From Spirochaetaceae bacterium (GTDB lineage: Bacteria; Spirochaetota; Spirochaetia; CADAEX01): 8,338 nucleotides of DNA. The DNA lies in assembly GCA_009778835.1 (NCBI GenBank), contig WRFK01000062.1:1-8338 (forward strand), given 5' to 3'. Below, one piece after another: positions 1 to 6,267 of the stretch (positions within the stretch are counted from its first letter, which is position 1; every line of letters starts with the position of its first letter). The notes under the pieces are model-generated. The model saw nothing but the letters and a program-made list of their open reading frames with translations. It did no database searches and was not told the DNA's origin. The position numbers and the translations under genes are program-made.

Positions 1-1
1 A

Positions 2-2932
2 CTTATAGAATCTCTTACAATAGACACTTTAACGAGCTGGTTAAAAGCCTATAAAGATTCACAAAATCAAATAGCTTTCCCCGATACATTCTTAGAGAAC
101 AGCTACTATGGGCTACTTAAAAACCGTGATTTGAACGAAGCTGAATACAAAAATCTTATGGTTAAGATTAAGGCTGATCCTGTTAAGTATAGAGAGTTTT
201 TTGCGACAATCCTTGAAGATGATGGATCGCTATTAAAACTTGAACAGGAGAGGGCTCTATACCCTGATACGAGCGAATTAACAAAGATCCGAGAGGACAA
301 CAAAGCGTTACGGCAAGCAAACAAGAAATCTTTGCAGACAATCGATGCCTTGAATACAAAGATAATGGTTTTTGAACACGAAGAAAGCTTCTTGCGGGGA
401 GATATTAAACGACTTAATAATGCGCTTGACCATGTTATTGAAACCGAAGGCGAAACACAAAAGGATTTCGCAAAGAGCGCAAGAGAAGAAGCGAAGCTCC
501 AAAGCGACATGGCAAAAGAAGAACTCAAAGACACACTAAAGAGCGCAAGAGAAGAAGCCAGAGAAAGCGAAAAAGCAACAAAAGAAAGAATCGCAGCCGA
601 GCATAAAGAAAAATTTGAAGACTATAAAGAAGCAAAAAGAGAAAGGAAAATAGCGGGAAAACTTATAAGGGCGATAATGAGAAAGCCTGCTGCCATGATC
701 GATTGGAATTATGTCCAGCAAATTAAAGAGATACAAAGCCAATACACAGTTAAGAGATTATCAAATCAGATGGGAGTAAAGAGGCTTGAGAGATTAAGAA
801 ACAGATTAGCTGATCCAGACTTAAGCGAATCATCAAAAAGGAATATCGAAAGAGAGCTTAATGCAAAGAAATCTCTTTACGAAATGAATATTGAACAGCT
901 TACAGATTTAGCAGAACAAATAGGAACTCTTGCAAGAGACGGATTTAATAAAAGAGTTATAAGCCTTATAGACAAGCAGAAAGAAAGATGGGCTGAAATA
1001 AAAGCCTTAAACTTAGAAAATCAGACAAATAAAAAAGCAGGGACTTTTGGAAGAATCGGGACAGGAAAAGAATATAAGGGCGGCCCTTGGGAAACAACGA
1101 TGGCAACTACAACAGACATGAGACGGATGACAGACTGGATGGGGAAAACAGCGCAAAAACTACTTATTGACAAAGTTTATGATGCCAGAAACACAGAACT
1201 AAGAAATCTAAACCGCAGGCAGGAAGCTTGTAAAGACAAGATGTCTGCGCTCGATATTACCGTAAACGACCTTGCGTCAAAAGTTGAAATCATGGGCGAA
1301 GAGTTTACAAGAGACTCTTTAATTGGCTTCTACATTGCGTTGCAGAATGATGATTCTCTTGCGGCGGTTTTATATGGCAACCTGAAAAATCACCAAAACC
1401 CGGAAGCGTTTTTTGATACAGTTGATAAAACACTTACAAAGAACGAAAAAGAGTTTGCAAACTGGATGATTGATAGCTTTTCAGGCGAAGACAAAGAGCG
1501 GCTTTTTCAGACGTATTTGATGGACAAAAACAATGTGCCGGAAAGTATTCTGCGATACTTCCCGATGTTCCGACGAAATATAGCAACGGATGATTATAAA
1601 TATGATTCTGAAATAAATGACGACTTGATTACCAGATCCGGAAGAGGAAGAGTGTATCCCAATAAGAATTTTACAATCGCAAGAATTCATAATTTAAACC
1701 CAAAGAACCAGACGCCAATTAGCGTTAGTGCATTGAGTACCTATATGAAGGCTATAGAAATGCAAGAGCATTATATCGCTTATATGCAGCTTTCAAAAGA
1801 TCTTAATTATATATTTGGCAAAGCCAGTGAGAATATAATCTTAAAATATGGGCGAGCCTGGAACGACACAATTCACAGGTATATTAGTAACGTAGCAAAT
1901 CCAATGGCTTTTAGCTTTAGACACGCAACAGAAAAAACATTTTATAAAATGATTTCTAATGCAGTAATGGGTTCTTTAATGTTTAACGTTTCTGTTGCAT
2001 TAAAGCAACTTTCAAGCCTTCCTTTGGTTTTTCGAGATGCCGGGATTTCTGGAACTATTTTTTCATTTGCAAATACCGTACTTAATTTTAATAAAGTAAC
2101 TGACTTTGCCTATGAACATTCTCCAATATTAAAAAATAGAAATATTGATCCGTTCTTGAAAAATCTAGATATACAAATAAATAACCCGGAAGCAGCCGGA
2201 AGGACAATTGCCCAGATACAGAAATTTGGCCTAAGCCCTACAATATTTGTGGATAAGTTCACGGTTGTTACAGGCTGGAACGCTGTATATAAAAAGGCGA
2301 TGAATAAAACAGGAGACCATGCACAAGCCGTAAAAGCAGCAGATAATACTATTTTAAGAACACAAGCACAGGGAGACGCCATACATTCGCCGATTATGTA
2401 CCAACATGGAATCTTGCGGGGATTTTTAACTTTTACTCGAAGCGTAAATCAAGTATACCAAATGCTGATAAGCGATCTGCCAAGAGCTATTGCAGATAGG
2501 AATATCAAACAAATTACTTATGATGCAATTGGAATAGCTATAGCAGGGCTTTATATCGCAGCTATTAGCAGACAAAGACTCCCGGACAACGAGGAAGAAA
2601 TCATAAAAGATATAGCCTCGCAGATCGCCATAGGTCTGCCTCTTATTGGCAGTGAGTTAACCAGATATATAAATGGGGAGTTCTTTTCTCAAGGTGGAGT
2701 ACAGTTATCCCCAGTTACTATAACAGGAGAAATCTTAAAATCAGTCAAAACCGTTATAGATACCGACAAAGAAGCAAAGCAAAAGCTTAGGGCAGGACTG
2801 CGAGCATTAACCGAAGCAATGAAAGCCTTTGGGCTTCCGGGACTTATTACATGGCGAAGCTATAGAGCGCTTGAAGAAGAAAATTTGAGATATGTATTCT
2901 TTGGCAGAGACAGAGAAGAATCAAATAAATAA
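2..2932 (+). CDS. Large phage internal-virion / polyvalent-type protein, 5' truncated
   Basis: The reading frame is open from the first codon of the window, giving 976 visible residues with no start, so the gene begins upstream; the TTG at 131 is internal. Residues about 90-270 are charged and coiled-coil-like, including a repeated KSAREEA block. A conserved-looking middle stretch (GGPWETTMATTTDMRRMTDW, near nt 1079-1140) follows. The C-terminal third is more hydrophobic, with an NVSVALKQLSSLP segment (about nt 1984-2022), a DKFTVVTGWNAVYKKAM block, an AADNTILRTQAQGD motif and a GFLTFTRSVNQVYQ motif. This order (N-S/T-ALKQ, then D..v.rTQ..gd, then an aromatic-rich segment) recalls the C-terminal parts of large polyvalent and internal virion proteins of podoviruses, which are packaged and enter the cell with the DNA. 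Its place just before a T7-type fibre matches T7 gp16. The general class is likely; the exact function is inferred from pattern memory and gene order. Confidence 0.7.
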   Translation, partial: LIESLTIDTLTSWLKAYKDSQNQIAFPDTFLENSYYGLLKNRDLNEAEYKNLMVKIKADPVKYREFFATILEDDGSLLKLEQERALYPDTSELTKIREDNKALRQANKKSLQTIDALNTKIMVFEHEESFLRGDIKRLNNALDHVIETEGETQKDFAKSAREEAKLQSDMAKEELKDTLKSAREEARESEKATKERIAAEHKEKFEDYKEAKRERKIAGKLIRAIMRKPAAMIDWNYVQQIKEIQSQYTVKRLSNQMGVKRLERLRNRLADPDLSESSKRNIERELNAKKSLYEMNIEQLTDLAEQIGTLARDGFNKRVISLIDKQKERWAEIKALNLENQTNKKAGTFGRIGTGKEYKGGPWETTMATTTDMRRMTDWMGKTAQKLLIDKVYDARNTELRNLNRRQEACKDKMSALDITVNDLASKVEIMGEEFTRDSLIGFYIALQNDDSLAAVLYGNLKNHQNPEAFFDTVDKTLTKNEKEFANWMIDSFSGEDKERLFQTYLMDKNNVPESILRYFPMFRRNIATDDYKYDSEINDDLITRSGRGRVYPNKNFTIARIHNLNPKNQTPISVSALSTYMKAIEMQEHYIAYMQLSKDLNYIFGKASENIILKYGRAWNDTIHRYISNVANPMAFSFRHATEKTFYKMISNAVMGSLMFNVSVALKQLSSLPLVFRDAGISGTIFSFANTVLNFNKVTDFAYEHSPILKNRNIDPFLKNLDIQINNPEAAGRTIAQIQKFGLSPTIFVDKFTVVTGWNAVYKKAMNKTGDHAQAVKAADNTILRTQAQGDAIHSPIMYQHGILRGFLTFTRSVNQVYQMLISDLPRAIADRNIKQITYDAIGIAIAGLYIAAISRQRLPDNEEEIIKDIASQIAIGLPLIGSELTRYINGEFFSQGGVQLSPVTITGEILKSVKTVIDTDKEAKQKLRAGLRALTEAMKAFGLPGLITWRSYRALEEENLRYVFFGRDREESNK
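472..558 (+). repeat. Pair of 21-bp direct repeats inside the coiled coil of the virion gene
   Basis: Identical 21-base copies lie at 472-492 and 538-558, each encoding the KSAREEA block. The copies are 66 bases apart, which is 22 codons or two 11-residue units, so the repeat keeps both frame and coiled-coil register. It probably reflects internal duplication in a coiled coil rather than a DNA signal. Confidence 0.7.
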
Positions 2933-2933
2933 A

Positions 2934-2941
2934 AAGGAGAT
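2934..2941 (+). promoter_or_regulatory. Ribosome binding site of the tail fibre gene
   Basis: AAAGGAGA sits directly after the stop of the virion gene and seven bases (2942-2948 start) before the fibre ATG. No promoter or terminator fits between the two genes, so they are probably co-transcribed. Confidence 0.75.
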
Positions 2942-2947
2942 ATATTT

Positions 2948-4240
2948 ATGGTTTTAACAGAACAAATAAAGGTTATATACGACATATCAGGCAGCGTGCC
3001 ATTGGTATTTAATATCCCGTTTCCCTATTTTCAAAAGAAGCACGTTAAAAGCAGCTTGACGCTGCTGGACGACAGTATTATTGACTTAAAGCCGGATGTT
3101 GATTATAGCGTATCTGCACCGGGGATGACAGGACAATTGACGAGGATCGGAACATGGCCAGATGCGACGAGACTTGTAATTTACAGAGAGGTACCTGTAA
3201 CCCAAGAAACCAACTTAATGAATGGTGACAAGTATGATGCGGAAATAGTAGAGGGCATGGCAGATCACAACATAATGGCGTTGCAACAGGTCGCTGAAAG
3301 AGTCGGCAACTCTGTTGCATCACGACCGGATGATTTGCCCCGAAACTTAACGCTACCACTTGCAGAGGAGAGAGGAAACTCTTTTTTAGCGTTTGATATT
3401 CATGGTAACCTTATCACGTCTCCGGGATCTCCTTCCGTGCCGGCAACTAATGCTGGAGCTGAATTGATCCAAAAAGACACCATTGAAGAGATGCGGGAGT
3501 TCTTAGCGATCACAGAGCCCGAAGACATCATAAACGCAATGTTAAATAGATTGCTGTATATCGGTATCGTGCTTGAACAAAAGCCAAATACCAAAGACCC
3601 GATTGAAGCAAATTATCCCGGCGACTGGGAGGTCTGCACCTATCGAGCTTATGCGTATAGGCTTAGAAGCACACCAATACCAACATGGACTATTTATACG
3701 GCGGGGCTTAATTATGCCGCAGGCGCTATTGTAATGTGGCACTTGGATGGCGATAACTGGGACTTTTACCAAGCGAAGGCAGCTATCACAAACGCAGCAG
3801 CGCAACTTGAGCCTCTGCTATGGACAAAGCTTCAAGACGGCGATTTTATCGAGCAGAGATTTTTACACGACTATATAGATGATGATTTTCTTATTGGACA
3901 GCAATTAATCGATGGAGATTATGCTGGATACTACGTTGAAGCAATAGAAACATACGGCGGAAAATTCATATCTTATGCCGGCGGAAAGAGACCACCCTAT
4001 GGTTCTGGCACCGCCGGGGATACGATCAGAAATATTATCGGATGGATGAGAATAGTTACGTCAGCAGTTGGTGCAAGTGGCATGATATCAGCAGCACATC
4101 TAGGCGGATCAGGGGGGCTTGGAGGAGGAAGCCAGTTTGGTGACTACTCATTTAGCTTTGATATTTCGAAAGTCGTGCCTACAGGCGTAGAAAATACTGT
4201 TCGAACCACTGCTTATTTGCTTTGGCGACGAATCGATTAA
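2948..4240 (+). CDS. Phase-variable tail fibre protein with T7 gp17-type N-terminal domain (currently expressed version)
   Basis: A 430-residue receptor-binding fibre. Residues 1-130 resemble the T7 tail-fibre N-terminal domain that attaches to the tail: beta-rich, with FNIPFPYFQKKHV, VDYSV, VIYREVPVTQ and a helical DHNIMALQQVAERV segment. Residues 131-160 (LPLAEERGNSFLAFDIHGNL) are the usual short linker after that domain. Residues 247-295 are rich in W and Y (YAAGAIVMWHLDGDNWDFYQAKA...LLWTKL) and look like a small carbohydrate-binding module of the W-Y-G-V-W-Y-A type. Residues 351-430 form the tip, with GDTIRNIIG and DISKVVPTG...LLWRRI motifs seen in many phage fibre knob domains. The tip lies entirely inside the invertible cassette: codon 351 is in the crossover repeat, so residues 1-350 are constant and 351-430 are replaceable. 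The start is well supported by AAAGGAGA upstream. Confidence 0.9.
   Translation: MVLTEQIKVIYDISGSVPLVFNIPFPYFQKKHVKSSLTLLDDSIIDLKPDVDYSVSAPGMTGQLTRIGTWPDATRLVIYREVPVTQETNLMNGDKYDAEIVEGMADHNIMALQQVAERVGNSVASRPDDLPRNLTLPLAEERGNSFLAFDIHGNLITSPGSPSVPATNAGAELIQKDTIEEMREFLAITEPEDIINAMLNRLLYIGIVLEQKPNTKDPIEANYPGDWEVCTYRAYAYRLRSTPIPTWTIYTAGLNYAAGAIVMWHLDGDNWDFYQAKAAITNAAAQLEPLLWTKLQDGDFIEQRFLHDYIDDDFLIGQQLIDGDYAGYYVEAIETYGGKFISYAGGKRPPYGSGTAGDTIRNIIGWMRIVTSAVGASGMISAAHLGGSGGLGGGSQFGDYSFSFDISKVVPTGVENTVRTTAYLLWRRID
3994..4011 (+). repeat. Left inversion crossover site
   Basis: The sequence ACCCTATGGTTCTGGCAC encodes PYGSG across fibre codons 350-354, so recombination anywhere in it keeps the reading frame. 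It is identical to the right-hand site on the other strand. A weak dyad (ACC....GGT around a central TA) resembles the partial symmetry of serine-invertase sites; the exact core dinucleotide cannot be fixed from this alone. Confidence 0.9.
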
Positions 4241-4253
4241 ATAATTCTTCGCC
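4224..4253. repeat. Hairpin across the two convergent fibre stop codons
   Basis: GGCGACGAAT at 4224-4233 pairs with ATTCTTCGCC at 4244-4253 with one mismatch and a ten-base loop containing both overlapping stop codons. It arises because both strands encode a WRRI-type ending. No T-run follows on either strand, so it is not a standard terminator, though it could protect fibre mRNA 3' ends in both orientations. Confidence 0.5.
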
Positions 4254-4506
4254 ATAATAAGTAGGGAACTGTTCTCGGCGCGTCTTCTGCGCCTGTTGGC
4301 ACTACCCGAGATATGTCTAGGTTAATCTCTGCAGGACGCGAGCTGTAATTATTCCCATTTCCAAATGTATACCAGCCAGTATCGTTGATTCCATAAAAGG
4401 CACCGTTTGGCGCAGCATTGATAGAAGGTCGGCCATCCTGATCGCGCGTGCTGAATTGTCCGGTAATATTTCTGATTGCATCACTTGCCGTGCCAGAACC
4501 ATAGGG
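4237..4506 (-). CDS. Silent alternative tail fibre 3' cassette (no start codon)
   Basis: An open stretch of 89 sense codons plus TAA on the minus strand, without its own start or ribosome site. It begins PYGSGTASDAIRNITGQF, continues with INAAPNGAFYGINDTGWYTF and a NGNNYSSRP loop, and ends EINLDISRVVPTG...PYLLWRRII. The ends align with the expressed tip (GTAGDTIRNIIG...DISKVVPTG...AYLLWRRID), while the middle differs strongly and is longer. This is the pattern expected for two receptor-binding tips sharing a fold. After inversion it would follow residue 350 of the fibre and make a 438-residue protein. The ATG at 4500-4502 opens another frame (starting MVLARQ) that lacks fibre similarity and is not a gene. 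Confidence 0.88.
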   Translation of the reverse strand, partial: PYGSGTASDAIRNITGQFSTRDQDGRPSINAAPNGAFYGINDTGWYTFGNGNNYSSRPAEINLDISRVVPTGAEDAPRTVPYLLWRRII

Positions 4507-4507
4507 T
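4490..4507 (-). repeat. Right inversion crossover site
   Basis: This is the same 18 bases as the left site, on the minus strand. It lies two bases beyond the stop codon of the invertase gene, so inversion leaves the recombinase outside the segment and unchanged. Identity ends sharply at both edges, whereas flanking coding similarity is only partial, which points to conservation as a recombination site rather than as protein code alone. Confidence 0.9.
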
Positions 4508-4509
4508 CT

Positions 4510-5142
4510 TTATATTTCGCCTTTTAAAAATAGTTTTTTTAATTTCCATTTTGTAAGTCTTTCTGTTTTAAAAATCCTTACGGTTTGCCTGTGGACGCCA
4601 AAATGCTTTCCAATTTCAACATTGTTTTTTCCTTCACGCAGCATTTTTCGTATTTCTTTTTCTTTCCCAGAGAGCTTTACGTTTACTGATCTGCCCGGTT
4701 GTCTGCCTAATATTTTTCCTTCTGCTTTTACACGAGCAAGCGCTTCTTTTGTTCGTTGCGAAATCAAGTTACGCTCTATTTCAGCTGATAGACCAAACGC
4801 AAAAGCGAGTACTTTGCTTTGGATGTCATCACCAAGGCGGTAGTTATCTTTTATTGTCCAGACCTTAACCCCTCGAGACATGCAATCTGATAAAATATTC
4901 ATAATCATAAAAAATGATCTGCCGAGACGAGAGAGTTCTGAACAAATTATAATATCGCTTTCCTGGACTAATTTTAGAAGGCTTCCCAGCTGTCTTTTTT
5001 CTAGTGCTTTTGTTCCGCTGATTTTTTCCTCTATCCATTTATCTATTCTTATTTTTTCTGATTTACAAAAACGATTTATTTCAAACCGTTGGTTTTCGAC
5101 GGTCTGCTTATCCGTACTTACTCTTATATAACCATAAATCAT
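4510..5142 (-). CDS. Serine DNA invertase (Gin/Hin/Pin family)
   Basis: A 210-residue small serine recombinase, close to the usual 180-200 of invertases. The catalytic domain starts at YGYIRVSTDKQ with nucleophile Ser9 and Arg7. The LSRLGRS motif (residues 70-76) supplies the active-site arginines Arg72 and Arg75, and the E-helix region EIERNLISQRTKEAL (121-135) precedes a GRQPGR linker at 146-151. A helix-turn-helix at about 171-192 (NNVEIGKHFGVHRQTVRIF) would bind the crossover sites. The C-terminus is about 18 residues longer and more lysine-rich than in typical invertases. ATG is preceded by AGGAGG at 5147-5152 on the coding strand. The gene points towards the cassette and ends two bases from its edge, as gin lies next to the Mu G segment. 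Such enzymes usually invert poorly without a Fis-type enhancer, which I could not identify here. A resolvase role is less likely given inverted, not direct, sites. Confidence 0.93.
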   Translation of the reverse strand: MIYGYIRVSTDKQTVENQRFEINRFCKSEKIRIDKWIEEKISGTKALEKRQLGSLLKLVQESDIIICSELSRLGRSFFMIMNILSDCMSRGVKVWTIKDNYRLGDDIQSKVLAFAFGLSAEIERNLISQRTKEALARVKAEGKILGRQPGRSVNVKLSGKEKEIRKMLREGKNNVEIGKHFGVHRQTVRIFKTERLTKWKLKKLFLKGEI

Positions 5143-5146
5143 AATG

Positions 5147-5152
5147 CCTCCT
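5147..5152 (-). promoter_or_regulatory. Ribosome binding site of the invertase gene
   Basis: A perfect AGGAGG on the minus strand, four bases before the ATG at 5142. It confirms the start that places Ser9 at the standard nucleophile position. Confidence 0.8.
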
Positions 5153-5172
5153 AAAAATATTTTTCTAATAAC

Positions 5173-5207
5173 TTTACAAAAAAGCGTTGCTGTGCTATCG
5201 TTGTAAA
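5173..5207. promoter_or_regulatory. Candidate promoter / operator between divergent genes
   Basis: On the plus strand TTTACA (5173-5178) and TATCGT (5196-5201) are separated by 17 bases, a fair match to a housekeeping promoter. The same stretch carries a 7-base inverted repeat, TTTACAA (5173-5179) and TTGTAAA (5201-5207), which could be an operator affecting the invertase to the left and the rightward transcript. In AT-rich DNA both can occur by chance, so this is a weak call. Confidence 0.3.
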
Positions 5208-5222
5208 AACATTTTAATACGG

Positions 5223-5277
5223 AAGCCCTCTATCTCGATTTTCTACGAAAATCGGGACAGGGGGCTTTTTGTTTTTT
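5223..5277 (+). terminator. Strong intrinsic terminator or attenuator upstream of the tail-assembly and lysis genes
   Basis: The arm at 5223-5243 pairs with 5247-5267 over 21 positions; three pairs are G-U and the rest are Watson-Crick, with a three-base loop. A T-rich tail (TTTTTGTTTTTT, 5266-5277) follows on the plus strand. It would stop rightward transcripts coming from the fibre gene or from a promoter near 5173. Because the next gene starts 15 bases later with no room for another promoter, downstream expression must rely on read-through, antitermination or RNA processing in the long stem. Confidence 0.85.
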
Positions 5278-5280
5278 GCA

Positions 5281-5286
5281 AGGAGG
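5281..5286 (+). promoter_or_regulatory. Ribosome binding site fixing the start at 5292
   Basis: A perfect AGGAGG five bases before the ATG at 5292. It decides against an in-frame ATG at 5187, which would run translation through the terminator hairpin. Confidence 0.85.
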
Positions 5287-5291
5287 GGGCA

Positions 5292-5882
5292 ATGGCAAAA
5301 TGGTTTACCGTTGAAGATGGAAGAGTTAAGAAAATACAATCGAAACCGATAGGATCAGGAAAATGGATCAAAGCACCTGAAGGCAAACCATGGAAAGGAA
5401 ACAGTGGGGACAAATACCCGGAATGGTTTGATGAACATGGGTATCGCATACCAGATAAAGAGCTCGTAAAGCAAGGCAAGAGAATCGACCATACTGAAAG
5501 ACGCTGGTATGCAAAAGACAACCCAAGTGAAACAAAGTTTGTCTACAGCATGGATGAAGAAGCCGGTGAGGAATGGACAGACATACCTCCGCTATCGGAC
5601 GAAATATATCAGAAGTTTGACAAGCAAAACAAAAAATGGATCATCGACACAGACAGGAAAGAAAAAGCAGACAAAGAAAGAAAAGATGCAGAAAAAAAAC
5701 AACGCAGAATCGAAATCGAATCAAGGCTTGACGTTATAGATATTAGACGCTTAAGGCCAATCGAGGAGCTATCAACAGATCCAGGATCAGAAGGGGCGAA
5801 AGCTGCGCTTGAAAAACTTAATAATGAAAAAGCTGCCTTAAAAGATGAGTTGGCGAACCTTAAAACAGAAGAAGCGAGATAG
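5292..5882 (+). CDS. Probable tail fibre assembly / fibre-associated protein
   Basis: 196 residues, hydrophilic and apparently cytosolic. The N-terminal half has repeated W- and G-containing blocks (KWFTVEDGRVKKIQ, GKWIKAPEGKPWKG, YPEWFDEHGYRIPD) not recognised with certainty. Residues 117-145 (FDKQNKKWIIDTDRKEKADKE) resemble the 'W.id..kr' junction of tail-fibre chaperones. The last 60 residues carry RRIEIESRLDVIDIRRLRPI and LEKLNNEKAALKDELANLK, matching a common phage pattern (short helix, 'iD...iRPLR', then a paired helix) found in small proteins just downstream of fibre genes. A role in folding or attaching the fibre is inferred from this and from its position after the fibre and invertase. 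It lies outside the invertible segment, so one protein would have to serve both fibre versions. Start set by AGGAGG at 5281. Confidence 0.65.
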   Translation: MAKWFTVEDGRVKKIQSKPIGSGKWIKAPEGKPWKGNSGDKYPEWFDEHGYRIPDKELVKQGKRIDHTERRWYAKDNPSETKFVYSMDEEAGEEWTDIPPLSDEIYQKFDKQNKKWIIDTDRKEKADKERKDAEKKQRRIEIESRLDVIDIRRLRPIEELSTDPGSEGAKAALEKLNNEKAALKDELANLKTEEAR

Positions 5883-5891
5883 TTTAAAAAA

Positions 5892-6266
5892 ATGGAAAAG
5901 CAAAAAATATTGATTGTTGAAGATGATTCGGTAAATCTTTTATTTCTAAACGACAAACTCCGGGAATCTAACTTTGAAGTTGAGAAGGCCACAGATGGAG
6001 TAGAAGCGCTCGTAAGGCTTGTTAACTACCAACCGGACATTATTTTACTTGACAATCTTATGCCGAAAATGTCGGGCATGGAACTGGTAGAAATCTTAAA
6101 AAAAGACCCCAGATATAAAAATATTCCAATAATTATTTTATCTGCAATAGATGATGCAAAGGAAAAAGAAAAAGGCATGGCGATGGGAGTTGCGGTATAT
6201 TTGACAAAGCCGATTAATTTCGACGAGATCCTAAAAAATATTTTAACAACTTTAAAGAGGCAATAG
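5892..6266 (+). CDS. Stand-alone CheY-like response regulator receiver protein
   Basis: 124 residues, the full length of one receiver domain with no output domain. All key positions are present: acidic pocket Asp11 and Asp12 in ILIVEDDS, phospho-acceptor Asp54 in IILLDNLMP, the hydroxyl residue Ser84 in IIILSA, the switch aromatic Tyr103 and Lys106 in YLTKPI. It should accept phosphate from a histidine kinase, presumably one of the host, and act by binding a partner. The gene starts nine bases after the previous stop with only a weak ribosome site, and ends one base before the next start, so it is within the operon. A chemotaxis (CheY-type) or generic Spo0F-like role cannot be told apart from sequence alone. 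A receiver gene among fibre and lysis genes is unusual; its phage role is unknown. Confidence 0.92.
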   Translation: MEKQKILIVEDDSVNLLFLNDKLRESNFEVEKATDGVEALVRLVNYQPDIILLDNLMPKMSGMELVEILKKDPRYKNIPIIILSAIDDAKEKEKGMAMGVAVYLTKPINFDEILKNILTTLKRQ

Positions 6267-6267
6267 G

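Larger units (their letters stand above)
3994..4507. other. Invertible DNA segment switching the tail fibre C-terminus
   Basis: The 514-bp unit is bounded by perfect 18-bp inverted repeats (3994-4011 and 4490-4507), with 478 bp between them. It contains two divergent versions of the fibre 3' end in convergent orientation. Reading the minus strand from the right-hand site in the frame set by the constant fibre part gives 88 further residues to a TAA at 4237-4239, with no internal stop, and the same start and end motifs as the plus-strand tip. A serine invertase gene flanks it. This is the architecture of phage Mu G, P1 C and e14 P inversion systems, although here only the tip of one fibre is switched and each alternative is under 270 bp. 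The sites, frames and homology are read directly; inversion itself is inferred. Confidence 0.92.

Noticed and set aside
131..133. TTG at 131 as the start of the large virion gene
   Set aside because: The frame is open to the window edge with similar composition, and there is no convincing ribosome site before the TTG.
3994..4240. Diversity-generating retroelement target at the fibre 3' end
   Set aside because: No reverse transcriptase, template repeat or adenine-biased variable repeat is present; the inverted sites and invertase explain the variation.
4317..4502. Minus-strand 61-residue reading frame starting MVLARQ in the cassette
   Set aside because: It lies in a different frame from the silent fibre tip, has no ribosome site, and its sequence has no fibre motifs, whereas the competing frame aligns with the expressed tip.
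4622..5131. Plus-strand frames opposite the invertase gene
   Set aside because: They are shadows of a clearly conserved recombinase and lack ribosome sites or recognisable domains.
5187..5291. N-terminal extension of the assembly protein to an ATG at 5187
   Set aside because: It would be translated through the terminator hairpin and has no ribosome site, while AGGAGG stands five bases before the ATG at 5292.
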